Shown piece after piece: positions 16,300 to 26,400 of a stretch of DNA of 36,928 bases (positions within the stretch are counted from its first letter, which is position 1; the number at the start of each line of letters is the position of its first letter). A program made the position numbers and the translations under genes. The DNA is from an uncultured Alphaproteobacteria bacterium (GTDB lineage Bacteria; Pseudomonadota; Alphaproteobacteria; RF32; CAG-239). The stretch covers positions 198,550 through 235,477 of the forward strand of contig CALXUE010000001.1 of NCBI GenBank assembly GCA_944391615.1, written 5' to 3'. The notes beneath the pieces are model-generated. The model was not told where the DNA came from and made no database searches. It saw only the letters and a program-made list of their open reading frames with translations.

Positions 16300-17784
16300 T
16301 TATTCAACGATAACGTTTTTCTCTTTCAGAGCTTTGCGAATAACATCCATTTCATCAACAGAATATGATGAGAAAGACCGATCAAGCACGCGTCCGTAAA
16401 TAGCCATCTCCGCTGCACGCATATCCTTACCTGAGATAATCGGTGCCGCATAGTTGTTTTCAATCGCCACATCGGAAGCAAAATCATTCAATCCGGCGGA
16501 AAATTGCTGAGGTGCTTGCTGAACAACTTTATTTCCTTGAGAAGTAACTTCATAAATATCCAAACTATGTTCATTCAAGCCGTTGGGAAATATTCTGAAA
16601 ATTCCATTAATTCCGACATACCCGTCAGGAGAAGTAATGTAATAGTTAAGGTCGGCAGGGTTTTTCTTAGCCAAAGAAGCGGAAAGAGCCACGGCATCAT
16701 AAGCTAAAGAATAGATAGCGGCAGGTTTTTGCCCAAAAGCATCAGCATATTTTTTTGCAAAATAAGCACTGTGAGTTTTAGACATCGCAGGGAACCATGC
16801 GCCCTGAGCCATAGTCTCTCTGTTTAAATCGGTCGATTCCCACACAGCCGTTCCTAAGAATTGGACTTTGGGAGAGAATACATCATAATATCCAAACATA
16901 GAAAGAGCAGATTTGAGTTGAGCACCTGTTGCCGGAATAATAACAGCATCAAACTCAACATCGCCAAGGGCTTGAGCACGACCGAGTTTATTAAGAGCAA
17001 GTTTAGCATTTTGATCACCGGCGTTTGCTTGAGCCGTCAAAGAACGTTTAACTTTTTCCAAACGTTGACGACGATTCTGATAGTCCGTCAAAGCTTTAAC
17101 GGATGTCGAAAAGTCTGTTGTATTGGGTTGATAAAATGCGATATTGGTTAAAGAAACACCGTTTTTTTGCGTAGACATAACGGCGGCTTTGGCAATTGCA
17201 ATTCCGGTATCGTCATCGGGGATAAGAAGAGCAAATTTGCTCCGTCCCTGTTGAGCGGCATAAGATATCATAGTATCCACTTGCTCATTTACCAACAAAC
17301 CGAGCGTATAAACTTGCGCTTGCAAAATATCGGGGTTAGTAGAGAAAGCAATAACAGGAACATTGGCATCTGATGTTTTTTCTTCAATAGCTTTAACGGA
17401 AGAGCTCATCAACGGCCCCAAAATCAACTTAGAACCTTGGTTGAGAGCATTTTCAATTGCCACACGAGCACCGCTGGGCGTACTTTGCGTATCATAAAAC
17501 TGAACGACCAGTTTATCTGACTTTACATCATCAACAGCCAAGAGAGCGGCATTTTTCAAACCTTGACCATATTTTGCAGCACTACCGGATAAAGGCAAAA
17601 GCATTCCCACGCGAAACATTCCATCTTGCGCAGAATCATCAATCAAATTAACAGTGGGAGAGAGTTGAAATTTATCGCCATAAGGATAAGTTCCGTCACG
17701 AGACTGCAAGCTGGGTGCCGAAGACTGGCAGCCGGCGAGCAAAATCCCGACAAAAAGAAAAACAAATTTTTTTAGCACTTGCAT
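16300..17784 (-). CDS. LpoA-like penicillin-binding protein activator lipoprotein
   Basis: A 494-residue lipoprotein with a signal peptide and lipobox LLAG-C19, followed by a periplasmic type I binding-protein fold (VGMLLPLSGSAAKYGQGLKN, ILGPLMSS, VPVIAFSTN, FLGTAVW). This fold is shared with branched-chain amino acid binding proteins, but the lipid anchor and the divergent position next to rsmI and yraN match LpoA (YraM), the outer-membrane activator of PBP1a. No transport genes are nearby. A role in peptidoglycan synthesis is therefore likely but inferred. Confidence 0.85.
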   Translation of the reverse strand: MQVLKKFVFLFVGILLAGCQSSAPSLQSRDGTYPYGDKFQLSPTVNLIDDSAQDGMFRVGMLLPLSGSAAKYGQGLKNAALLAVDDVKSDKLVVQFYDTQSTPSGARVAIENALNQGSKLILGPLMSSSVKAIEEKTSDANVPVIAFSTNPDILQAQVYTLGLLVNEQVDTMISYAAQQGRSKFALLIPDDDTGIAIAKAAVMSTQKNGVSLTNIAFYQPNTTDFSTSVKALTDYQNRRQRLEKVKRSLTAQANAGDQNAKLALNKLGRAQALGDVEFDAVIIPATGAQLKSALSMFGYYDVFSPKVQFLGTAVWESTDLNRETMAQGAWFPAMSKTHSAYFAKKYADAFGQKPAAIYSLAYDAVALSASLAKKNPADLNYYITSPDGYVGINGIFRIFPNGLNEHSLDIYEVTSQGNKVVQQAPQQFSAGLNDFASDVAIENNYAAPIISGKDMRAAEMAIYGRVLDRSFSSYSVDEMDVIRKALKEKNVIVE

Positions 17785-17870
17785 TTTATCCCAAAAAACA
17801 TCATTCTACAAAACAAAGATATAATATAATTAGTTTAAAAAAAGTATAATGTCAAAGAAAGAATAACGAG

Positions 17871-18713
17871 ATGAAAAGCGGATTATACATCATCGCCACA
17901 CCGATAGGTAATATAAGAGATATGTCGGAAAGAGCCATAGAATGCTTGAAAGAAGCCGACGTTATTGCCTGTGAAGACACGAGAATAAGCAAAAAACTTT
18001 TGTCTTTATTGGGTGTGAGCTTAAAAAAAAATTTCATCACATTGCATGACCATAATGAGAGCCAACACGCTGATAAATTGATAGAATTAATAAATACGGA
18101 AGACAAAAGCGTTGCCTTAATATCGGATGCAGGTTCACCGTTGATTTCCGACCCTGGGTATAAATTAATAAGGGTCTGCAAAGAAGCTGGTGTATACGTC
18201 ACGACGATTCCCGGCTGTTGTGCCTTAATCTGCGCTTTGCAACTATCGGGCCTGCCGACAAACCGTTTTATGTTTGCAGGCTTTATTCCGAATAAAGACA
18301 AAGCAAGAAAAGAGGCTTTTTTGTCTGTCAAAAACATCCAGGCGACGATAGTTTTTTATGAAACGGCCAACCGTATTGTAAAAACATTGGAAGCAATGCA
18401 GGAGATTTTTACTAATCGTGAAATTGCGGTGGTAAGGGAGATAACCAAACTATATGAAGAAAGCATAAACGGTACGGCACAAGAACTGATTAAAGAATTT
18501 GCAGAACACCCGCGCAAAGGGGAGATGGTTATCGTAATCGCCCCACCGGCAGAAGAAGAGCTTGAAAAATCCGCAACAGATATCGAAACGGAGTTAAGAG
18601 CAAAACTGACAACTCAAAGCTTAAAAGACGCGGTTAAAGAAGTGGCAGAAAAATATAATTTGAACAAAAAAAGCGTGTATGAAACTGCACTGAGAATAAA
18701 AGATGAAGAGTAA
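17871..18713 (+). CDS. rsmI: 16S rRNA (cytidine1402-2'-O)-methyltransferase RsmI
   Basis: A 280-residue tetrapyrrole-methylase-fold enzyme that methylates the ribose of C1402 in 16S rRNA. Signatures are YIIATPIGNIRDMS, ACEDTR, SDAGSPLISDPG and the segment FAGFIPNK. The C-terminal small domain ends in helices with KKSVYETAL. A TATAAT box lies at 17845-17850, but no good -35 box is visible. The last 11 bases overlap yraN. Confidence 0.96.
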   Translation: MKSGLYIIATPIGNIRDMSERAIECLKEADVIACEDTRISKKLLSLLGVSLKKNFITLHDHNESQHADKLIELINTEDKSVALISDAGSPLISDPGYKLIRVCKEAGVYVTTIPGCCALICALQLSGLPTNRFMFAGFIPNKDKARKEAFLSVKNIQATIVFYETANRIVKTLEAMQEIFTNREIAVVREITKLYEESINGTAQELIKEFAEHPRKGEMVIVIAPPAEEELEKSATDIETELRAKLTTQSLKDAVKEVAEKYNLNKKSVYETALRIKDEE

Positions 18714-19053
18714 TGTAACGGGAAAAATAAGCGAATTCATAGCCAGAACGTACTATCGCTTGCTGGGATATAAGATAGTAGCCAAAAATTATATCACCGG
18801 CCGCGGTACACACGCCGGAGAACTTGACTTTATCGCAAGCAAAGGAAAAACTTTGGTTTTTGTTGAGGTCAAAAAAAGAACCACAAAAGACAAAGCAGCC
18901 TATGCCATAAGCAAAACACAACAATCACGGATTCGCTTTGCGGCAGAAAGCTTTATTGCGCAACATCAAAAATATCGTGATTTTGATGTCAGAATAGATG
19001 CTGTTCTAATTGTTTTTCCTTTTTATCTGAAGCGGATAAAAAACGCTTTTTAA
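18703..19053 (+). CDS. yraN: YraN/UPF0102 family endonuclease-like protein
   Basis: A 116-residue UPF0102 protein with the nuclease-like core GELDFIASKGKTLVFVEVKK; the acidic residues and the lysine of ELD ... EVK match the restriction-endonuclease-like fold. The exact function is unknown in the family. It overlaps the end of rsmI, in the standard rsmI-yraN pairing. Confidence 0.92.
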   Translation: MKSNVTGKISEFIARTYYRLLGYKIVAKNYITGRGTHAGELDFIASKGKTLVFVEVKKRTTKDKAAYAISKTQQSRIRFAAESFIAQHQKYRDFDVRIDAVLIVFPFYLKRIKNAF

Positions 19054-19060
19054 CTTTAAT

Positions 19061-20305
19061 TTAAGCCACGCCGCGGACAATATCTTTGGCTTTAAGCATT
19101 AAATCGTCAAATGAAAGCGAGAAGTTGCTCAAAATCCATTCTTCCTCAAGAGCATCAAGAATATGTCCGATTTGCCGATTATCAGAAATTCCAGCCTCGA
19201 TAATGTTTTTGCCTTTAAGCGGAAAGATGGGAATTTCCATATTCTGGATTCGAGAAAGGATTAAGTCCAAATTTTCGGGTTCTTTTTTGAGTAAAGCGCA
19301 TTGAATTAAGAATTTATTATAGCAAAAATCGCGCCCATACCGATAGAGCAGTCCACGAATGCCATTCATACTCAAAAAGTCATCAAACGGAGGATTGTTA
19401 ACAGCCCAATGCACAAACAATTCACGGTCTTTTTTAGAAATTTTGAGACGCATTGCGAGGTTTTCGGCCAATCTTTCTTCCGGAGCAAACAAAACAAACC
19501 ACCGTCTTAAAGCACTGGCTTGAAGATGATGCTTGTTAACAAGATTAATCAAAAAATCAAGTTGGTCAAAGTTTTTGGCATCCGGCAGCAAAAAATCCAA
19601 AATATTGTTTTTAAACATAATTTTGAGCGTTTCAACCGCTTTGGGTGCCATAATAATTTTTTGGAGCTCGTCACGAATACGTTCAACAGACAAAGTTTTA
19701 AGTTGTTCTTTGTTGTCAACACAGGCTTTCAGAGCTTTTTTATCCATCGGAGTCTTAGAAAACAAGGCATAAAAACGGAAAAAACGTAATATACGCAAAT
19801 AATCTTCCTGAATACGTTGATTCGGATTCCCAATAAAGCGAATAACACCTTTTTCCAAATCATCGATTCCGTTATAATAGTCAAAAACATTTCCTTTTTC
19901 GTCGGCATAAACGGCATTAATGGTCAAATCGCGGCGAGAGGCGTCTTCATTCCAGTCAGAAGTAAATTCCACCACGGCGTGACGCCCATCGGTAGAAACA
20001 TCTTTGCGTAAAGAAGTCACTTCCAAAACCTTTTTGCCGACAACCACGCCGACAGTCCCGAATTTAATCCCGATAGGCACGGTTTTAAGCCCGCTTTCTT
20101 CGCAAGCATCAACCAACTCTTCGGGAGACAAATCGGTAGCCAAGTCCAAATCCAAATCCTGAGATTGGACGCCGGCCAAAGTATCACGCACGGCACCGCC
20201 GACAAAGCGCAGGACACCGCCGTGGCTTTCCACCGTATCAAAAAGGAACAAAATTTTTGAATCAGTAATAATTTTGTTCATATCTAGATAATTATCGCGC
20301 ATCAT
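19061..20305 (-). CDS. cca: CCA tRNA nucleotidyltransferase / polyA polymerase family
   Basis: A 414-residue class II nucleotidyltransferase that probably adds or repairs the 3' CCA of tRNAs. It shows GGAVRD, the catalytic pair in DLDLATD, RRDLTINA, and the ERIRDELQKI motif. It resembles the alphaproteobacterial CCA/PcnB type without an HD domain. The ATG at 20305 has AGGA 10 bases upstream; an internal start at 20281 has no ribosome binding site. A poly(A) polymerase role cannot be excluded by sequence alone. Confidence 0.92.
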   Translation of the reverse strand: MMRDNYLDMNKIITDSKILFLFDTVESHGGVLRFVGGAVRDTLAGVQSQDLDLDLATDLSPEELVDACEESGLKTVPIGIKFGTVGVVVGKKVLEVTSLRKDVSTDGRHAVVEFTSDWNEDASRRDLTINAVYADEKGNVFDYYNGIDDLEKGVIRFIGNPNQRIQEDYLRILRFFRFYALFSKTPMDKKALKACVDNKEQLKTLSVERIRDELQKIIMAPKAVETLKIMFKNNILDFLLPDAKNFDQLDFLINLVNKHHLQASALRRWFVLFAPEERLAENLAMRLKISKKDRELFVHWAVNNPPFDDFLSMNGIRGLLYRYGRDFCYNKFLIQCALLKKEPENLDLILSRIQNMEIPIFPLKGKNIIEAGISDNRQIGHILDALEEEWILSNFSLSFDDLMLKAKDIVRGVA

Positions 20306-20404
20306 TTTTCAAAAATCCTATAAACTTTAGCCACGAAATTAACATTTTTTATAGATATTTCAATTACAATATTCAAAAAACTAACCAAGCTGTGAGAAAA
20401 AAGA

Positions 20405-20920
20405 ATGTTAAATAATAAAATAATCGGATTAAGCGCAGTTTTACTGCTGGCCAGCGGTATGGCAAAAGCCTCAAGCGGCCCGCAGTTGCTCGGAGAATAC
20501 AAAGATTGGGTTGCATACTATTATGATGACCCGCGGGGCAAAGTCTGCTATATTGCCTCCACACCCAAAAAAGATGAGGGAAAATACGCCCGTAGAGGTG
20601 ACATATATGTCGTTGTAACCCATCGCCCGCAAGAAGGTAGTTATGATGTAGTCAATTTTGTTGCCGGATATGATTATAAATCAGGTGCACCGGTAGAAGT
20701 CAAAATCGGCACCACCACCATCACCGATATTTTCACGGAAGGCGACAAAGCTTGGACCTTAAACGGAGCGGTGGATAAAGAACTTGTAAATGCCATGAAA
20801 AGAGGACAAAGGATGATAGTCAAGGGCGTTTCGAGTAAGGGAACTCAAACCAAAGACACATATTCGCTGAATGGATTTATGAGCGCTTATCAGGCTATGT
20901 CTGCCAAATGCAAAAATTAA
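20405..20920 (+). CDS. Invasion-associated locus B (IalB) family protein
   Basis: A 171-residue exported protein. A signal peptide (about residues 1-22, cleavage near MAKAS) precedes an IalB-like domain: CYIASTPKKD, a Gly-Tyr strand in NFVAGYDYKSG, WTLNG, AMKRGQRMIVKG, and DTYSLNGFMSAYQAM. Two cysteines (in KVCYI and AKCKN) could form a disulfide. IalB was named for erythrocyte entry in Bartonella, but the family is widespread in alphaproteobacteria and its general role is unclear. It is 19 bases upstream of rlmN. Confidence 0.88.
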   Translation: MLNNKIIGLSAVLLLASGMAKASSGPQLLGEYKDWVAYYYDDPRGKVCYIASTPKKDEGKYARRGDIYVVVTHRPQEGSYDVVNFVAGYDYKSGAPVEVKIGTTTITDIFTEGDKAWTLNGAVDKELVNAMKRGQRMIVKGVSSKGTQTKDTYSLNGFMSAYQAMSAKCKN

Positions 20921-20939
20921 GCATAAAAGAGAAAATCGG

Positions 20940-22022
20940 ATGGAAAAAACAGAACTCATCGGCTTATCAAAGGAAGAAATCGCCCAAGAAATTGCAAAAT
21001 TGGGCGAGAAACCGTTTCGAGCCAAACAGTTGTGGCAGTGGCTGTATTTTCACGGCGTGACCGATTTTGAAAAAATGACCACTTTTTCAAAAGACTTGCG
21101 GGCTAAATTGGCTGAGAATTACACGATAACGCGCCCCAAAATCGTAACGGAGCAAATTTCCAAAGACAAAACCCACAAATGGCTTTTTGAGTTTTCGGAT
21201 GGCCAAAGGATAGAAACGGTTTATATTCCCGAAGATGACAGGGGAGCCGTCTGCATATCCACACAAGTCGGGTGCGCGGTGGGTTGCAAGTTTTGCCATA
21301 CCGGCAGCCAAAAAATCACCCGTAACTTAACTGCGGGAGAAATTGTTGGACAGTTTATGGCGGCAAGGGATGCTTATAACGAATGGCCGTCTCCAACGGA
21401 TGAAACGCGCTATTTATCCAACATCGTGGTCATGGGGATGGGTGAACCCTTGCACAATATGGAAAATGTCATTAAGGCTTTGAAGATTTTAACCGACGGC
21501 GATGGAATTGCGATATCTAAACGGCGTATAACCTTGTCGACATCGGGCATAGCACCCAATATTGTGCCGATGATTCAGGCAACGGGTGTTAAGTTGGCCA
21601 TAAGCCTGCACGCGCCTAATGACGAGAAACGCTCTCAAATTATGCCGATAAACAAGCGTTACCCGATTGAGGAGATATTAAAAGCCTGCAAAGCTTACCA
21701 AGAGCTTGACGGCAGCCATTACGTGACGTTTGAATATTTAATGCTGAAAGATTTTAATGATTCTCTTGATGACGCAAGAGAATTAATGGATATCATGCGC
21801 AAAAACAAAATTAACGCCAAGTTTAATTTGATAGCGTTTAATCCGTGGCCGGGGTGTGGTTTTGAGGCCAGCCCCAAGGAGAGGATAGCGGCCTTTTCCA
21901 AAGAATTGCAAAAAAATCACTTTTCCGCACCGATAAGAACGCCGCGCGGCCAAGACATTTTGGCGGCTTGCGGCCAGCTAAAGTCAAAGAAAGACGAAAA
22001 AACAGCCCCGAAAGGAGAATAA
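20940..22022 (+). CDS. rlmN: Dual-specificity RNA methyltransferase RlmN
   Basis: A 360-residue radical SAM enzyme that methylates C2 of A2503 in 23S rRNA and A37 in some tRNAs. The radical SAM cluster is C112-x3-C116-x2-C119 (CAVGCKFC). The second catalytic cysteine is in AACGQL near the C-terminus. Other signatures are GMGEPLHN, SLHAPND and RTPRGQDI. The end of the gene forms one arm of a terminator hairpin. Confidence 0.97.
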   Translation: MEKTELIGLSKEEIAQEIAKLGEKPFRAKQLWQWLYFHGVTDFEKMTTFSKDLRAKLAENYTITRPKIVTEQISKDKTHKWLFEFSDGQRIETVYIPEDDRGAVCISTQVGCAVGCKFCHTGSQKITRNLTAGEIVGQFMAARDAYNEWPSPTDETRYLSNIVVMGMGEPLHNMENVIKALKILTDGDGIAISKRRITLSTSGIAPNIVPMIQATGVKLAISLHAPNDEKRSQIMPINKRYPIEEILKACKAYQELDGSHYVTFEYLMLKDFNDSLDDARELMDIMRKNKINAKFNLIAFNPWPGCGFEASPKERIAAFSKELQKNHFSAPIRTPRGQDILAACGQLKSKKDEKTAPKGE

Positions 22023-22048
22023 AAATACTTTTCAAAGGGCTGTTTTTT
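21997..22048. terminator. Bidirectional terminator between rlmN and dnaJ
   Basis: AAAAAACAGCCC (21997-22008) pairs with GGGCTGTTTTTT (22037-22048) with a 28-base loop. The left arm overlaps the end of rlmN. T-runs on both strands fit convergent genes. Confidence 0.75.
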
Positions 22049-22064
22049 ATCGTTTTTGTTGTTT

Positions 22065-23210
22065 TTAAGCCACAAACAAGTCTTTTATTTTATCAAAAAA
22101 GCCTTTAGCTTCAGGTTGGCAATTGTCGTTTTGACTTAATGAGCGAAATTCTTCGAGCAGTTCTTTTTGTTTGTCAGTCAAATGCGTTGGAGTTTCCACT
22201 CTGAATTGCACAAACAAATCACCGCGGCGTTTAGAACGCAAAATAGTCATACCTTCTCCGCTGATTTTGGTTTGTTGGTCGGTTTGCGTACCAGCCGGAA
22301 CAGAAACATCAATTTTTTCACCAAGTATCCCCGGAATTTGAATATTTCCACCCAAAGCCGCTGTTGCCATAGAAATCGGCACCCGAACATAAAGGTTAGC
22401 CCCGTCACGAATAAAGAGCTTGTGTTCTTTAATGGAAATAAAGACATAAAGGTCGCCGTTTTCACCGCCTCTAATTCCGCTTTGTCCTTCATTGGGAATA
22501 CGCATACGGGTATTATCTTCAATACCTGCCGGAATTTTTATTTTAAGCGTTTTTTCATGATGAATAAAACCTTCACCATTGCATTCTTTGCATTTGTCTT
22601 TAACAATATGACCTTCACCATGGCAGTTCGGACAAGTTGTCTCCATGATCATAAAGCCGTGTTGAACGCGAATTTTGCCTCTTCCGCCGCAGTTTTGACA
22701 AATCGGAGCTTCTTTACCATCGGCAGTACCGTGTCCGTGGCATTTTTCGCATTCGGAAGTTGTTGGAATTTTAATTTCCTTCTCCACGCCGTTAAAAGCC
22801 TCCTCAAGCGTAATTTCGAGATTATAGCGAATATCTGCCCCATCTTGCGCCTGAGAACGAGACCCATTACGTCCGCCACCCATAAAATCAGAAAAAATAT
22901 CCGAGAAAATATCTGAAAAACCACCGCCGGAGAAATTAAAGTCAAACCCGTTAAACGGATTCCCGCCGCCCATACCGCCGTTAGCAAAGGCCTGTTTTCC
23001 ATACCGGTCATAAGCTGCCCGTTTTTGTTCGTCTTTCAACACGTCATAAGCCTCGTTAATGGCTTTGAACTTATTTTCAGCCTCTTTGTCACCGGGGTTG
23101 CGGTCTGGATGATATTTCATTGCCAATTTGTGATAAGCTTTTTTTATTTCATCGGCACTTGCCGTTTTCTGAACTTCCAAAAGTTCGTAATAATCAATTT
23201 CTTCAGCCAT
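22065..23210 (-). CDS. dnaJ: Chaperone protein DnaJ
   Basis: A 381-residue type I Hsp40, cochaperone of DnaK. It has a J domain with HPD in YHPDRNPG, a Gly/Phe-rich segment ([14 protein letters not shown]), four zinc-binding repeats [24 protein letters not shown] and CKECNGEG, and the C-terminal substrate domains. I start at the ATG 23210 (MAEEIDYYE), the family position. It is 4 kb from dnaK, separated by a plus-strand gene, instead of adjacent as is common. Confidence 0.97.
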   Translation of the reverse strand: MAEEIDYYELLEVQKTASADEIKKAYHKLAMKYHPDRNPGDKEAENKFKAINEAYDVLKDEQKRAAYDRYGKQAFANGGMGGGNPFNGFDFNFSGGGFSDIFSDIFSDFMGGGRNGSRSQAQDGADIRYNLEITLEEAFNGVEKEIKIPTTSECEKCHGHGTADGKEAPICQNCGGRGKIRVQHGFMIMETTCPNCHGEGHIVKDKCKECNGEGFIHHEKTLKIKIPAGIEDNTRMRIPNEGQSGIRGGENGDLYVFISIKEHKLFIRDGANLYVRVPISMATAALGGNIQIPGILGEKIDVSVPAGTQTDQQTKISGEGMTILRSKRRGDLFVQFRVETPTHLTDKQKELLEEFRSLSQNDNCQPEAKGFFDKIKDLFVA

Positions 23211-23254
23211 GGTCTTAACAACTTCATTAGAGTACAAATTTTCAAACTTATCCC

Positions 23255-23285
23255 ATATTTAAGGTTTTTATTTACAAAACGCAAG
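23255..23285 (-). promoter_or_regulatory. Candidate heat-shock-type promoter of dnaJ
   Basis: On the minus strand CTTGC, 16 bases, CCTTAAATAT. It matches the arrangement before dnaK (CTTGC, 17 bases, CCTATATAT), resembling alphaproteobacterial RpoH promoters. Confidence 0.5.
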
Positions 23286-23365
23286 ATGAAAAGCGCAGAA
23301 AATAAGCAAAAAATAACAATATCTTAATAAATGAGTAGTAAAATCGTACCAAATAGACAAAATAT

Positions 23366-23394
23366 TTGCAATATCGAAAATTTTGTGCTATATT
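23366..23394 (+). promoter_or_regulatory. Sigma-70-type promoter of the 1251-codon gene
   Basis: TTGCAA (23366-23371), 17 bases, TATATT (23389-23394), with TG one base before the -10 (extended -10). It lies 50 bases before the ATG. Confidence 0.7.
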
Positions 23395-23444
23395 AAAAAC
23401 AGAATTTGGCACAAAAAAGGCCGCACGACATATGGAGAAAGACT

Positions 23445-26400
23445 ATGGCTAAGTATAATATAAATAATATAGAAAATGACGAAAAGTTTTTGCAGTTCAT
23501 AAAAGACGAATATGGATATGAGAGTTTCGGAGATATACCGCCGTTTGAAACGACAGCCTTGTTAATAAAGTTCCGTATGCGTGAAAAAGATGATTTTAGC
23601 CTGAACGAAGAGGTTGGTAAAACATTAAATCTCGAAGCCCTTAAGGCAAATATCAAGGACGAAGAAGCCGCGAGAATCAAAGAAATATATTTTGGAAGTA
23701 AAGATGCGGTTTTGGAAACGGAAGACAGAGTATTTTTAGCGGCAATAACACATACAATCAAAGAAAACAATCAAAACATAGAGAGCATAAGAATATATAA
23801 AGAGGCACAAAAGCAGGGCATAAAACCGAATAACAATACGAACCAAAATCAGACGGGAATCCAAGCCGTTAATACGGGCTATGCCGGCAATAACAACACG
23901 CTTCAAGCAACGGAAGGCAACGGCGGCAACGACGGTAATGATGGCAATAATAATGAAAACGAACTTGATGATTTAGAAAGAATTAGAAGTGCCTCATCCG
24001 ACATGAACGATGGTTTTCTTGATCAAGTCAAACTTGAAACCTTGCACGATATGGGCGTCATTAATGATGCAGACTTCAATCGAGGCAGACAATCGGTGCA
24101 AGACGCAATCGATGTCCTGAATAATATCAGAGAACTCTCCGCAAATGAAGTAACGTCATATGAAAACGGCGTAGCAGACAAATTGTTGCAAGATAAAGAG
24201 CATTTTAACATCGTTCCGCCAAAACTATTGGGACAGTTGTATGAATCAAAGCAACAGCAAATGGCCGCCGCATTACAGAGCGACCCGAATGCAAATGTCA
24301 GCGGTTTACAGGCAGATATAGACCAAATACAAAACCGCATGGATGAATTAACCGACATGGCGGTTAACAAACAAGAACTTTTCTATAGTGATTTCACCAA
24401 TATAGGTGATACTTATGAAGGCTATGTTGTGATGTTTGATGCGCGTAAAAAATATGCGCAAAACACCCCGCAAGACCAAGCCGTAGTTGCTAAAATGGAT
24501 CAGGCCAAGACCCAAATTCTTGACCCTGTGATAAATGATTATGATAATTTGTGGAATCTCAATGGGTTGGACGCAAATCAGGCCGAAAGTTTAGATAAGC
24601 GTTATGATGCCATCAACAATGTCTTAAACGGCGTAGAACTAGACCAATCCACCATGCAAATGGTCAGCAACTTCAAGTTTTTAGATGAAAACGGCAACAT
24701 CGAACCACAGTTTATTGACGCAAACGGCAACTTGCATGATACCTATCAGCAAGGGGATAAGGTAGCTCCGAACAGCAAACTTGAAGCCACCATAAATATA
24801 ACCAAACAAGCCTATGCAATGAGGAATTTGAATTCCAACCAAACCCTTGATGCGAATATGATGCAGCAAGATTTGGGAGAAATGCTCACCACCGAAACTC
24901 TTTATAGCTATTATATAGCCGACAGGGTTAATCAGGGTGGTATCGAGCGTCCGGATCAGTTCACCAATCCGCAATTGTGTCAAGAGTTTTTGAATGACTT
25001 GCAAAACACCGCTCAACCGATGAAAATGAGTCATGCCGGCTATCAAGTTGCGCAACAAACACAGGTTAACAATGTTTTGGCGGTAAACGACCGTATAGCA
25101 CAAAAGATAGGCCGCGACAAACCGGTCGTGGTTAAAGCCGCTGAAAACATAGCCCAATATGACCCGCGAGCAGGCGGACGCATAACCGAGACCGGACCGA
25201 ACAAACAACAAATGCGTAAAGAGATGGCTAAACGCATAGTTAAAAGCGGTGCGTCGGTACTTTTAATGGGCGGTGCGTTAACAGCTGTCGGAACAGTCGC
25301 AGCAAGTGATGCCTCATTAACCGCATTAACCGGAGGTATGAACAAACTTGCCGGTGCTGCAATCGGTACGGCCTTAGGTGTTGCGGCAATTTCACGTAGT
25401 ATTTATAAGTGGCGCAAAGACCGCAAAAAAGCAGGGCAAAAAGCAGGTTGGAAAGAATTTTTCAAAGAGCCGCGCATGGTTGCATCCTTAACCACCACAG
25501 CCTTGGGTGCAGCGGCTCTGGGTTTTGCTGCCACCGGCAACCCCGGAGTAGCAACAGCCTTGGGTGTTGGTGCATTGACAATTGGCACGGCACATGGTGT
25601 TGCCACCGATTATAAAGATTGTAAAGCGGCTGGCATGAGTTCATTAGAAGCCATTAGTTGGGGAACATTGCATGCCGGTATTAACATCGGCGCGGCCTAC
25701 CTCGGACGAGCTGGTGCGCAAGCCGGAATAGATTACATAAACGACCATTATCCAGATAACCATATTTTCCAATATGATGAAACCACCCGAAATTGGGAAG
25801 TTGTTGGTCAAAGTACAGAAATTGACTACGCCAAACTTGACCAAAATTCGCAAGAATTTTTGGAAGGAAATTGGTATAAAGACAATCCGGATTTGTTGCA
25901 GCAGCGCATAGATGCCCTGCAAGCGGCCGGATTCGAAAATCCGCACCACGCATTGTTGATAGCCCATGACTCAGGTATGCTGGCACCGGATAATCAAGTA
26001 ATGTTTGACGGAACAATGAGTGAAGGCCGCCACACGGTCTTTGGTCCAGGCTGGGCGCAGGAAAACGGTGTTTCAATGGATGATGTCAATGCCATGAAAC
26101 ACATATTCAACAGCGATGGTAGTGTAAACACCGATGCTCTGGCGGCATATGAAAAGATGAAACTTCACGTTGGCGAAAATAACTTTGTAACCCGTATTGA
26201 AGACCGTCCGGTAATCAGAGAGTTGTACGGGGACAGAGAATCAACCTATGATCACAAAGGAATGATGCCGACCAAAGAGGTTGATGAATACGGTTGGGTT
26301 GAGCATACCAAAACCGTTGAGAACGACAAATTTGACGGTTATGGCATGGTAGGCACAAATCCGCTCAAGCCGCATAAAAAGAAAACCCTAAGAGAAAGAT

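Noticed and set aside
16300..17784. Branched-chain amino acid transport binding protein
   Set aside because: It is lipidated and next to rsmI-yraN with no permease or ATPase gene, which fits LpoA better.
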